The notes under the pieces were generated by a model. It saw only the letters and a list, made by a program, of their open reading frames with translations, had not been told where the DNA came from and ran no database searches. From Oscillospiraceae bacterium (lineage in GTDB: Bacteria > Bacillota > Clostridia > Oscillospirales > Ruminococcaceae): a DNA stretch of 64,000 bases. The DNA is taken from assembly GCA_021769725.1 (NCBI GenBank), contig JAETSI010000014.1, positions 1-64,000 of the forward strand, read 5' to 3'. This document shows positions 52,236-61,179 of this stretch, piece after piece; position 1 is the stretch's first letter; every line of letters begins with the position of its first letter. The translations under genes and the position numbers were made by a program.

Positions 52236-54383
52236 ATGATGGCTAAAGTAAAAAATGGTATACTGATTTTGAATCAGGATGTAAAATTCGAAGAGTATGC
52301 ACGAAATCAAGAAATTAAAGAAATAATACTTGAAAATACAGTGCTTTCTATTGACGGAGGTGGGTTTCGCGATTGTTATAAACTGGAAAAAATAACAATT
52401 CACGATAGTTTTCAGAATATGGGGGCATTTGCATTTGCCTCCTCTCCGCTTCATTTACTGAATGTTATAATGGAGAATGGTGAAAAGATTTCTATGGAGT
52501 TTATTGGACGTATTACCGGAAACGACATAATGAGTGCAATTCATTCTTTGAAAGAAGGAGAACTTGCGGGTAACTTTTCACAATCGTTTTACAAGTACGT
52601 AATTCTGTTGACTTTATATGATCGTGGACTTAAGGAAAATGCTGAAATATTGAAGAAAAACATTTTCAAAATTGCGTGTAAGTTAATTGATTACAAATCA
52701 ACTGAGTGCTTTGTTGATCTGTGTAAACACAGAGAATTATTTTCAAAAAAAGACGTTGATAAATTAATAGCATATTCTGAGAATAAGAAAGTGATCAAAA
52801 AGATAAAAGAGGCGTTATATAAGTTGTCTTTATCTTATAGTGAGGCTAATGAGACTGATAAAAAAGGAAAGTTTACCATTGAGAAGAACCGGCTTATAGG
52901 TATCGATCAAAGAAGCTGGAATGAGTTTATTCTTCCGGAAACGATAAAAACAATTGCTAAGGGAATCTTTGAATCTATAACAATAAAGAAATTGGTTCTT
53001 CCGGGTACTTTAAAAAAGATTACGGGACAGAATTTTAAAAACTGTAAGTATATTAAAGAAATTGTAATTTCTGAGGGAACTGAATCTATTGGCGCACAAG
53101 CTTTTATGGGATGTACAAATCTTATTAAAATAACTCTTCCTTCTACGATCCGGATGATCGGACAAGGTGCATTTAGTAATTGTAAAAAACTTGAAGAGGT
53201 AATTATTCCTGAAAATGTTGCTAAAATAGAAGATAAGGCGTTTTACGGATGTACAAACCTGATTAAAATAACTCTCCCTTCTACAATTCAGATGATCGGA
53301 CAAGCTGCATTTAGTAATTGCAACAAACTCGAAGAGGTAATTATTCCTGAAAATGTTGCTAAAATAGAAGACAAGGCATTTTACGGATGTACAAAATTAA
53401 AAAGAATTACCGTTCTTTCTTTAATAAATACTTCTGGTCAGGATCTGGAAAGAATGAGAGAATATTTTTCTTCTCTATTTGGAGAATGCAGTAATCTTTC
53501 CGAAATTGTAATGGCAAAAGAAAGTGCGGATTATACTATACGGGACAATGTTATATATGATAAAAGCGTGCATGAGATCATATTCATTCCGTATGGAGTA
53601 AAGAATGTCCAGTTGCCATTATCTTTAAAACATTGTGATTTATATCAAAATATTGATAAACTATCCTTCTCACTCTCAAGTGATTATCACATTCGTATGA
53701 GATACCACGGAAGTTATGCATATGTAAAAGTAATAGAATGTACTGCCGGTGATAAAACATGGACTTTTGATTTAGAAGCTCAAGAAAGTGTGCTTTTTGA
53801 AGCCGAATACGAAAATATGATCAATGGATTTTATTGCAATCGGCAGCGCTGGTTGCAAGCATTGACCAATAGCGTCCTTAATTTTCTTGAAAATGGAGAA
53901 GCTTGTGAAGTCAGCGATTTAGGGGAAGTTCACTATGTGGATAATACGGGATGTGGTGGAGTTGATTACGCATCTTTATTTGAATTGAGATTTCAATTGG
54001 CAATGTTTGCAGCTGACGTATATCATAAAAACTTTATTGAAATTAGTCAGCAAATGATTTCATATGCAATTGAATGTTATAGTGATGAGGAGAATGCTGC
54101 ACCCAATCAGGAGCATGTGAGAGACTATTTTAAATATCATCCTGAGTACTTATTCAGTCTGGAAAAGTACCCTGAATTATTGAAAATTGGATTAACGGCG
54201 GCTATTGAACAGGATGAAGTAAAATGTTTTGAGAAGCTTTGTCCGCATCTGCATGCGGATAATATTGATGCATGTATTCGAATTTCTATTGATAATGGAT
54301 TTACAGAATTTACTGCATTGTTGATTGATTACAAAAACCAGATCGGTGCGTATAATCCTATCGAGGAACAGTTTAAGCTCTAA
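52236..54383 (+). CDS. LRR_5 protein with helical flanks, 715 aa
   Basis: A short LRR strand region (residues 1-80) is followed by a helical domain (85-205), a central LRR_5 array (215-400: VIIPENVAKIEDKAFYGC, ITLPSTI) and a C-terminal helical, ankyrin-like region ending EEQFKL. There is no signal peptide. GGAGAATTT precedes the ATG. It directly precedes the VWA gene by 13 bp, so the two are probably co-expressed. Function unknown; a recognition role is inference from the repeats. Confidence 0.78.
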   Translation: MMAKVKNGILILNQDVKFEEYARNQEIKEIILENTVLSIDGGGFRDCYKLEKITIHDSFQNMGAFAFASSPLHLLNVIMENGEKISMEFIGRITGNDIMSAIHSLKEGELAGNFSQSFYKYVILLTLYDRGLKENAEILKKNIFKIACKLIDYKSTECFVDLCKHRELFSKKDVDKLIAYSENKKVIKKIKEALYKLSLSYSEANETDKKGKFTIEKNRLIGIDQRSWNEFILPETIKTIAKGIFESITIKKLVLPGTLKKITGQNFKNCKYIKEIVISEGTESIGAQAFMGCTNLIKITLPSTIRMIGQGAFSNCKKLEEVIIPENVAKIEDKAFYGCTNLIKITLPSTIQMIGQAAFSNCNKLEEVIIPENVAKIEDKAFYGCTKLKRITVLSLINTSGQDLERMREYFSSLFGECSNLSEIVMAKESADYTIRDNVIYDKSVHEIIFIPYGVKNVQLPLSLKHCDLYQNIDKLSFSLSSDYHIRMRYHGSYAYVKVIECTAGDKTWTFDLEAQESVLFEAEYENMINGFYCNRQRWLQALTNSVLNFLENGEACEVSDLGEVHYVDNTGCGGVDYASLFELRFQLAMFAADVYHKNFIEISQQMISYAIECYSDEENAAPNQEHVRDYFKYHPEYLFSLEKYPELLKIGLTAAIEQDEVKCFEKLCPHLHADNIDACIRISIDNGFTEFTALLIDYKNQIGAYNPIEEQFKL
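53110..53385 (+). repeat. 138-bp tandem duplication in the LRR array
   Basis: 53110-53247 and 53248-53385 are nearly identical, each coding two 23-residue LRR units. The copies differ at scattered positions, indicating a recent but not fresh duplication. Confidence 0.85.
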
Positions 54384-54396
54384 GAAAGGAAATCTT

Positions 54397-55815
54397 ATGT
54401 TTCAAGATTTTGAAAAAATGCAAAAGGCAGATGCACTTGCGAGGCAAATTCTCAGCTACTCACGAAATACACTGTTCATGAATCTGCGGTTTATGGAAAA
54501 CGCACTCAGCCGCCTGGTTTTTGTTCCTTATGTCGGAACGATCGCAACGGATATGTGCCGCCTATATTACGACAGCGCCTTTGTGTTGAAAAGCTTTCAG
54601 CAGAACGATAGGAATATTACCCGGCGTTATCTTCACATGATCATGCACTGTATATTCCGGCACGCTTTTATAAGTCCGTCTGTTGATCGTGATATATGGA
54701 ATCTGTCCTGCGATATTGCCGTTGAATATATGATACAGGAGCTGAATCTGAAATGTATTGACTGTTCTATGGAATCGGAACAACAGAAGATTCTAATCAG
54801 CCTGAAATCTAATTTAAAGTATATGACGGCAGAGAAAATTTATCAGTATTACATAGATGAAAATATTTCCAAAGGGCAATGTGAAGATCTGCGTGCGGCA
54901 TTTCTTTTGGATGATCACGAACCATGGTACTCGTCGTCTGGCAGCTCCGGTTTCGGCGGTGGGGACGGTGATTCTGATTCGCATGAAAACATTGGCGATT
55001 ATTCAACGAGTCAGAACAATGATTTATCCGATTCCACACAATTCATGTTTGCAATGTCCCATGAAGAAGCAAAGCAGGTCTGGGGAAATATCTCACAGCA
55101 AATTCAGACTGACCTTGAAACATTCGGTAAACAGCAGGGGATAGGCGGCGGAAGTCTGATGCAGAATTTGAAAGCGGTAAATCGCGAACGTTATGATTAT
55201 GCGGAATTTCTGCGGAAATTCGCCGTTATGGGCGAGGTCATGCAAATCGACAGCGATGCCTTTGATTATAATTTTTACACCTACGGCCTGTCACTTTACG
55301 GCAATATGCCGCTGATAGAACCGCTGGAATATAAGGAGGTCAAACGGATCAGAGAATTTGTCATTGCCATTGATACATCAGGGTCTGTTTCAGGTGAATT
55401 GGTTCAGACATTTGTCACAAAAACTTATAACATTCTGAAACAGCAGGAAAGCTTTTTTTCAAAGGTAAATATTCATATCATTCAATGCGATGCAGAAATT
55501 CAGGAGGATGTAAAAATCACCTCGTGGGAAGAATTTGATCAATACCTTCAGACTATGAAGCTGCATGGCTTTGGTGGTACAGACTTTCGTCCGGTTTTTT
55601 CTTATGTTGACGAGTTAATTCAAAAAAAAGTATTTATAAATCTAAAAGGCCTGATTTATTTTACAGATGGATGCGGAGAATTTCCCCCAAAACAGCCCGG
55701 TTATCATACGGCATTTGTATTTGTTGACGATGATTACAACAATTATGAAGTGCCGGTTTGGGCGATAAAACTGATATTGCAATCCAATGAGATCATGGAG
55801 AAAAATGGAATATAA
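54397..55815 (+). CDS. DUF2201-like protein: degenerate metallopeptidase plus VWA domain
   Basis: This 472-residue protein has a DUF2201-type N-terminal domain in which the usual HExxH is HMIMH (80-84), so the catalytic Glu is missing. A flexible Gly/Ser/Asp linker (180-200) precedes a VWA-like domain with MIDAS elements DTSGS (326-330), GGTD (393-396) and FTDG (422-425). Proteins of this type work with a MoxR ATPase, encoded next. AAAGGAAAT precedes the ATG. Confidence 0.85.
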   Translation: MFQDFEKMQKADALARQILSYSRNTLFMNLRFMENALSRLVFVPYVGTIATDMCRLYYDSAFVLKSFQQNDRNITRRYLHMIMHCIFRHAFISPSVDRDIWNLSCDIAVEYMIQELNLKCIDCSMESEQQKILISLKSNLKYMTAEKIYQYYIDENISKGQCEDLRAAFLLDDHEPWYSSSGSSGFGGGDGDSDSHENIGDYSTSQNNDLSDSTQFMFAMSHEEAKQVWGNISQQIQTDLETFGKQQGIGGGSLMQNLKAVNRERYDYAEFLRKFAVMGEVMQIDSDAFDYNFYTYGLSLYGNMPLIEPLEYKEVKRIREFVIAIDTSGSVSGELVQTFVTKTYNILKQQESFFSKVNIHIIQCDAEIQEDVKITSWEEFDQYLQTMKLHGFGGTDFRPVFSYVDELIQKKVFINLKGLIYFTDGCGEFPPKQPGYHTAFVFVDDDYNNYEVPVWAIKLILQSNEIMEKNGI

Positions 55816-55874
55816 ATCAGAGAAATTCAATTCAGCCTGATTCGGTGAAAGACCGTTGCTGTGAGAATCATTGT

Positions 55875-55892
55875 GAACAGTTTAAGCTGTAA
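55875..55892 (+). other. Vestige of an LRR-gene 3' end
   Basis: The 18 bases coding EQFKL and a stop match the 3' end of the preceding LRR gene (54366-54383) at 17 of 18 positions. This is probably the scar of a lost or duplicated copy between the VWA and MoxR genes. Confidence 0.4.
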
Positions 55893-55903
55893 GGAGAAAG
55901 CGT

Positions 55904-57406
55904 ATGAATATTAAAGAAGCGAAGGAACAAATCAAATATACAGTGACGGCATATCTCACCAAAGATGATCTGGGACGCTATGTCATCCCACCGAGCAAGC
56001 AACGTCCGATTTTTCTCATGGGACCTCCCGGCATCGGAAAAACGGCAATCATGGAACAGGTTGCATCAGAGCTTGGAATTGGGCTTTTGTCCTATTCTAT
56101 GACGCATCATACAAGGCAGTCAGCCTTGGGTCTGCCACTGATCAAGCACGTGAATTATTTCGGGAATGAATATGATATTTCGGAATATACCATGAGTGAG
56201 ATTATTTCTTCCATATATGAAATGATGCAGTCTACTGATACAAAGAACGGAATTTTATTTCTGGATGAGATCAACTGCGTTTCCGAAACACTTGCACCAA
56301 TCATGCTGCAATTTTTGCAGTACAAGGTGTTCGGTCGTCATGAAGTTCCGGAGGGATGGATTGTTGTCACTGCCGGAAATCCGCCGGAGTATAATCATTC
56401 CGTCCGTGAATTTGACATTGTAACATGGGACAGACTAAAACGTGTGGACGTTGAACCGGATTTTGATACATGGAAGGAATTTGCCTATCTGAGCGGCGTG
56501 CATGCTTCGGTTTTGACCTATCTGGAAATCAAGAAAGGGAACTTCTATAAGGTTGAGACAACGGTTGACGGTAAGAGTTTTGTAACGGCGAGAGGCTGGG
56601 ACGATCTCAGTCAGATGATACAGCTGTATGAAATGCATAACATACCGGTGAACAGAAAGCTTATTTCTCAATACATACAGAACGAAAAAATTGCACAGGA
56701 TTTTTCGATTTACTACGACTTGTACAATAAGTACAAAAGTGATTATCAAATCAATGATATTCTATCCGGAAATGTCAGTGAGGATATTAAAAATCGTGCG
56801 AAAAAAGCAAAGTTTGATGAGCGCTTTTCACTGATTGGTTTAATGCTGGATTCTGTCATGACAGATATGAAAGCATCTATCGATATGGAGGATATGCTGT
56901 CGGAGCTCCTTGTAACTTTGAAGAGGTTCAAAAAAGAAGTGAAAACCTCAGAAACCGCATCAAAGCTTATGAGTGACTATGTTGCAGAATATCAAAAAGC
57001 ATATCATAACAGTTTGAAATCAAATAGCCTTTCTGATGTTCAGCAAAAGAGAATACTGATGGTGATTCAAATTTTGAAAGAAGAGATCAAGCTGATTCAG
57101 ATGGATACAAGTGGAAATCCTTTTTCGATTGTGAAGAAGGATTTTGACGATCGGGTAAAGGATTTTCACTGCAATGTAGAAAACACATCTTCAAAAGTGA
57201 AAAATATGTTTGTCTTTTGCGATGAAGCCTTCCAAAATGGCCAGGAGCTTATCATTCTTGTGACAGAACTAACAGCGAATCCCAATAGTGCTCGTTTTCT
57301 CGGAAAATATAAAGTAGATGAATATTTTAAATATGCTAAGGAATTGATGATCCACCAGAGATATATTGAAATCAATCGAGAGATAGCTGAACTCGCTTTG
57401 CCGTAA
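55904..57406 (+). CDS. MoxR-family AAA+ ATPase
   Basis: The 500-residue protein has Walker A GPPGIGKT (40-47) and Walker B GILFLDEIN (116-124), then the sensor region VVTAGNPPEYN and WDRLKRVDVEPDF typical of MoxR. The C-terminal half is helical. MoxR ATPases act as chaperones for VWA partners; the VWA gene is immediately upstream. AAGGAG precedes the ATG. It is the last gene of the island. Confidence 0.9.
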   Translation: MNIKEAKEQIKYTVTAYLTKDDLGRYVIPPSKQRPIFLMGPPGIGKTAIMEQVASELGIGLLSYSMTHHTRQSALGLPLIKHVNYFGNEYDISEYTMSEIISSIYEMMQSTDTKNGILFLDEINCVSETLAPIMLQFLQYKVFGRHEVPEGWIVVTAGNPPEYNHSVREFDIVTWDRLKRVDVEPDFDTWKEFAYLSGVHASVLTYLEIKKGNFYKVETTVDGKSFVTARGWDDLSQMIQLYEMHNIPVNRKLISQYIQNEKIAQDFSIYYDLYNKYKSDYQINDILSGNVSEDIKNRAKKAKFDERFSLIGLMLDSVMTDMKASIDMEDMLSELLVTLKRFKKEVKTSETASKLMSDYVAEYQKAYHNSLKSNSLSDVQQKRILMVIQILKEEIKLIQMDTSGNPFSIVKKDFDDRVKDFHCNVENTSSKVKNMFVFCDEAFQNGQELIILVTELTANPNSARFLGKYKVDEYFKYAKELMIHQRYIEINREIAELALP

Positions 57407-57612
57407 ATTTTATAGAAAATAAGTGGGAAAATATGGACTGTTTCTTTTTGAAAGAAGATTTTTGAATATAAGGCTATATTACGAGTGTTCGTTATATTTG
57501 CCAAACTGAACAGATTTTATAAAAAAATCAAAAACGGAGAGACGGTCTCAAAAACCCTTCAGATCTGAACTGGTTGTAAAGTACAAATACATTATTTTTC
57601 AATCTTCTAAAA

Positions 57613-57770
57613 TTAGAGTTTTTCCCATTGATCAAGCATTTTGTAGCTGCGCATACTATTCGGACATTCGCTATTGTAAAATTTAACGTAGTCAAAAATT
57701 GCTTTGTAAAGTTCATTTATTAATTCATCATATGGATGAAAATTTGAGGGCGATTTCAATAAGAAAACGA
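57613..57770 (-). pseudogene. Transposase C-terminal remnant
   Basis: A minus-strand frame without a start encodes a short stretch including NELYKAIFDYVKFYNSECPN and ends SYKMLDQWEKL, similar to the C-terminus of IS3-type (rve) transposases. The rest of the element is absent. It marks the island edge. Confidence 0.5.
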
Positions 57771-57790
57771 TAACTCACCCCCAATAAAAA

Positions 57791-57818
57791 TGCACCCTCC
57801 AATTTTCAAAAGGGTGCA
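57791..57818 (-). terminator. Hairpin terminator, minus strand
   Basis: TGCACCCT/AGGGTGCA stem; on the minus strand five T follow (AAAAA at 57786-57790 on the plus strand). It belongs with the transposase remnant or serves both strands. Confidence 0.5.
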
Positions 57819-57849
57819 TTGTATCAAAATTACCGTTTTTAGCCATACC

Positions 57850-57887
57850 TGCACCCTTATTTTAATACAAAATAGGGGTGCATTTTT
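57850..57887 (+). terminator. Strong terminator after the island
   Basis: A 14-bp stem (57850-57863 with 57869-57882, one G-T pair) and five T. It repeats the TGCACCC motif of the preceding hairpin. Confidence 0.75.
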
Positions 57888-57910
57888 ATGCCCTGAAAAC
57901 AACGTAATAT

Positions 57911-57936
57911 CGGCACTTTCTGAAAGGTGCCGTTTT
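57911..57936 (+). terminator. Second terminator-like hairpin
   Basis: CGGCACTTT/AAAGGTGCCG stem at 57911-57919 and 57924-57932 followed by TTTTC. The remainder of the 57,407-58,147 gap holds no supported gene. Confidence 0.6.
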
Positions 57937-58147
57937 CTATTGTCTGAATAGGGAAGCAGTATTCACCCAAAAAATGGGCTGAAATACCGAAATTCAGGGG
58001 ATAGCGTTTTCTTTTGCACCCATTTTAGGGTCGATGCAACCTTGCGTTTTATGTTGCTAAATTAAATGAAGCATTATTTTCATCTATTTCGATATTGTTT
58101 TTCTGTTGTTACTTTTAAAGCACATCAATCCTGACATATCGGTTTTG

Positions 58148-58219
58148 CATACAATTTACATACAAGTGATTTCAGATTTTACATGAAAAATGTTATACTG
58201 AATAAGCTGAAAGGCAAAG
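58148..58219 (+). promoter_or_regulatory. Pho-type promoter of the alkaline phosphatase gene
   Basis: The 72 bases match 61065-61136 (before pstS) at 64 positions. They contain TTTACA at 58155 and 58178, spaced two helical turns apart as for PhoP-type direct repeats, and a -10 TATACT at 58194-58199. Confidence 0.65.
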
Positions 58220-58243
58220 AAAGATGAAAGGAATGTGTTGATA

Positions 58244-59848
58244 ATGAAAACACAAAAAATTGTATCTGCTGTGATGCTTGCTGCAACAGCTACAGTGGGG
58301 ATAATGACAGGATGTTCTGAAAAGAAAAGTGAAAACACAATGTCAAATTATGAAACACCCATACAAAGCACAAATGTTTCAACAGTTTCTGAAGGAACAA
58401 CTAATCCACTGTCAGATGAAGGGAATGCACCGAAATATGTATTTCTTTTTATCGGAGATGGTATGAGTTATCCACAGTTTCAGGCAGCTTCTGATTATCT
58501 GGGTGCGTGTGCCGATTCTGATTACAAACAGGCAGAGCCAAGCATTGACTATGAGAAACGAAACGGTGCGGTTCTTGACGGTCCGCAAAAGCTGAACTTC
58601 ATGAATTTTGAAACGGAGGGTTCTGCAATTACCTTTGACTCATGTAGTTTTGCTCCCGATTCCGCCTCGACCGCCACGTCTATTGCAACCGGCAATAAAA
58701 CCTATTCCGGTATGATCAATGTGGATATCAGCGGTACAGAGCAGTTTGAAACAATCGCCGAAAAACTGCATGAGCAGAAGAACTGGAAAATTGGCATTAT
58801 TTCTTCCGTGAATCTGAATCATGCTACTCCTGCGGCTTTTTATGCACATCAGACAAGCAGAAATAATTACTATGAGATCGGTCAGGAGCTTGTTGATTCA
58901 GGATTTGAATATTTTGCCGGAGGCGGTTTGAAAAAAGTTACCGGCTCAGACGGTGACAAGGAGAATCTGTATGATCTTGCAGAAAAAGCAGGTTACAAAG
59001 TGACATATACTCAATCTGACGCTCAGAAAATTACTTCTTCTGATGAAAAAGTGATTCTTATCGATGAGCATCTTGCTGATTCTGATGCCATGAACTACGA
59101 GATCGACCGTGCTGGCGGCGAATGGGGACTTTCTGACTATGTGGCGAAGGGAATTGAAGTTCTGGATAATGAGGAAGGATTTTTCATGATGTGCGAGGGA
59201 GGAAAAATCGACTGGGCGTGTCATGCAAATGATGCAGGTTCAAGTGTGAATGATACGCTTGCATTTGCCGATGCTGTACAGACAGCAATTGATTTTGCTG
59301 CCGAACATCCTGATGACACTCTGATTCTTGTTACAGGCGATCACGAAACAGGTGGACTATCCATTGGATTTGCAGGAACGGATTATGATACATATCTCAC
59401 GAATCTAAGCAGTCAGAAGATATCGTTTGCACAGTTTGACGAGCAGTACATTGCTAAATATAAAGAAAAAAATACTTCCTTTGAGGACGCTATGAAAGAT
59501 GTTGAAGAACTTTTTGGGCTGAAGCTTTCAGGTGATGAAAATGACTGTCTTGTTCTCACAGAATACGAAGTAAAACGTCTGCAAGATGCATATGAACTCT
59601 CTATGACAGAATATGATTCAGAAAAATACTCGCAGGAACAGTATGTGCTTTACGGAACTTATAATCCGTTCAGTGTTACCATTACGCACATCTTAAACAA
59701 TAAATCAGGAATCGACTTTACAAGCTATTCGCACACGGGTTTGCCCGTAGGTGTTTTCGCTGACGGAGTAGGGGCAGAAAATTTTGATGGCTACTATGAC
59801 AATACTGACATTTTTCATAAAATGGCAGAGCTGCTTGATGTTAAATAA
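58244..59848 (+). CDS. Lipoprotein alkaline phosphatase
   Basis: The protein (about 534 residues) starts with a lipoprotein signal MKTQKIVSAVMLAA ending in the lipobox MTGC. The alkaline phosphatase core has FLFIGDGMSYPQF, the nucleophile Ser in PDSASTATSIATG, and VTGDHETGGLS. It releases phosphate from organic esters at the cell surface for uptake by the Pst system. The start could also be TTG at 58238, closer to AAAGGA. It is followed by a terminator. Confidence 0.9.
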   Translation: MKTQKIVSAVMLAATATVGIMTGCSEKKSENTMSNYETPIQSTNVSTVSEGTTNPLSDEGNAPKYVFLFIGDGMSYPQFQAASDYLGACADSDYKQAEPSIDYEKRNGAVLDGPQKLNFMNFETEGSAITFDSCSFAPDSASTATSIATGNKTYSGMINVDISGTEQFETIAEKLHEQKNWKIGIISSVNLNHATPAAFYAHQTSRNNYYEIGQELVDSGFEYFAGGGLKKVTGSDGDKENLYDLAEKAGYKVTYTQSDAQKITSSDEKVILIDEHLADSDAMNYEIDRAGGEWGLSDYVAKGIEVLDNEEGFFMMCEGGKIDWACHANDAGSSVNDTLAFADAVQTAIDFAAEHPDDTLILVTGDHETGGLSIGFAGTDYDTYLTNLSSQKISFAQFDEQYIAKYKEKNTSFEDAMKDVEELFGLKLSGDENDCLVLTEYEVKRLQDAYELSMTEYDSEKYSQEQYVLYGTYNPFSVTITHILNNKSGIDFTSYSHTGLPVGVFADGVGAENFDGYYDNTDIFHKMAELLDVK

Positions 59849-59886
59849 ATTTCAAAAGTTCATTGGTTTCCTTAAATATATATGAG

Positions 59887-59913
59887 ACGGAGAGCATCTG
59901 GCTCTCCGTTTTA
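59887..59913 (+). terminator. Terminator after the phosphatase gene
   Basis: ACGGAGAGC/GCTCTCCGT, five-base loop, then a T run. It separates the phosphatase gene from the YibE/F gene. Confidence 0.8.
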
Positions 59914-59927
59914 GTTGGAGTGAAAAT

Positions 59928-61064
59928 ATGAAGAAAATGAATTTTTCGTGGAAAAATAACGCTCCTGTTATTTTTTCTGTACTGTTGATTATCGTGCTTA
60001 TGATGATTCCCACAGGATACGAAAGCAAACTTGCCTATCAGAATGCGGACAGAGTGCGGGCAGAGGTTATCTCCACTGACAACAGTGACATTATAGATAA
60101 TGGTTTGCTCAGAACAGGTGAACAGCGATGTGAGGTAAAAATTCTTGGAGGCAGATTCAAAGGAGAAGTAGTGACAGCCGTTAACAGATTAAACGGTTCT
60201 CTTGCACAGGATAAAATCTTTTCAAATGGAGATACGGCATTTATTGTGATAAGTCATAATAATGATGTAATTACTGCTGTCACTATGATAGATCACTACA
60301 GGCTGGATAAAGAATTCATTCTTGCCATGCTATTTTTGATACTTCTCATAATGTTTGCAGGAAAAACAGGTGTTCGTGCGATATTGTCCTTTATTACAAC
60401 GATTCTGCTTATGTGGAAAGTTCTTGTACCATGTATGCTGAAAGGCTGGAATCCGATATGGCTGTCGATCGGAATCGTATTGCTTATGACAACGATTATA
60501 CTCAGCTTGATTTATGGATTTGACAGGCGATGTCTTGCCTCTGTGTCAGGGGCTTTTCTTGGAATAGCAGTCACGGCTGTACTTGGCGTTGTTTTTACAG
60601 ATCTGTTTCGGATTCACGGCGCGGTCATGGAATCCAGTGAAAGTCTGCTGTATGCAGGCTACCAGTATCTTGATCTGACAAGTATTTTTATGGCGTCGAT
60701 TTTCTTGGGTTCATCGGGTGCAGTCATGGATCTGTCTGTTGACATTTGTTCTTCTGTATACGAGCTTGTGCAGAAAAAACCTGATATTTCAGCATGGGAA
60801 GCGATTCGTTCCGGATTTTCTGTCGGACGTGCTGCCTGCGGTTCAACGACAACAACGCTCCTTCTTGCCTATTCGGGAAGTTATATCGCACTTCTTATGG
60901 TATTCATGGCACAGGGAACGCCGATCGAGTTCATATTGAATTACAAATATGTTGCTGCTGAGATCGTTCATACAATTGTAGGTTCATTTGGACTTGTCAC
61001 AGTTGCACCACTGACGGCAATTACCAGCGGATTTCTTCTGACACGAAAAAATAGCAGGGCTTAA
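59928..61064 (+). CDS. YibE/F family membrane protein
   Basis: This is a 378-residue integral membrane protein. One N-terminal segment (VIFSVLLIIVLMMIP), a soluble 100-residue extracytoplasmic domain and about seven further helices fit the YibE/F family. The family function is not established. TTGGAG precedes the ATG. It is placed between two Pho-type genes but shares no obvious promoter with them. Confidence 0.85.
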   Translation: MKKMNFSWKNNAPVIFSVLLIIVLMMIPTGYESKLAYQNADRVRAEVISTDNSDIIDNGLLRTGEQRCEVKILGGRFKGEVVTAVNRLNGSLAQDKIFSNGDTAFIVISHNNDVITAVTMIDHYRLDKEFILAMLFLILLIMFAGKTGVRAILSFITTILLMWKVLVPCMLKGWNPIWLSIGIVLLMTTIILSLIYGFDRRCLASVSGAFLGIAVTAVLGVVFTDLFRIHGAVMESSESLLYAGYQYLDLTSIFMASIFLGSSGAVMDLSVDICSSVYELVQKKPDISAWEAIRSGFSVGRAACGSTTTTLLLAYSGSYIALLMVFMAQGTPIEFILNYKYVAAEIVHTIVGSFGLVTVAPLTAITSGFLLTRKNSRA

Positions 61065-61136
61065 CATACAATTTACATACAGATGATTTCAGACTTAACA
61101 TGAAAAGCGGTATACTGAATATGCTGAAAGGCAAAG
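61065..61136 (+). promoter_or_regulatory. Pho-type promoter of pstS
   Basis: A 72-base near copy of the phosphatase promoter, with TTTACA at 61072 and -10 TATACT at 61111-61116. It begins at the yibE/F stop. Confidence 0.65.
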
Positions 61137-61179
61137 TAAAAACAAGTTCCAAAATATCAATTCTGAAAGGAAAATAAGT

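Noticed and set aside
46813-54383. BspA-like LRR genes as surface adhesins
   Set aside because: None of the three has a signal peptide, membrane anchor or cell-wall sorting signal, and one carries a PglZ-like C-terminus.
57528-57716. A 62-codon minus-strand frame as an independent gene
   Set aside because: The neighbouring frame matches a transposase C-terminus, so this frame is its shadow.
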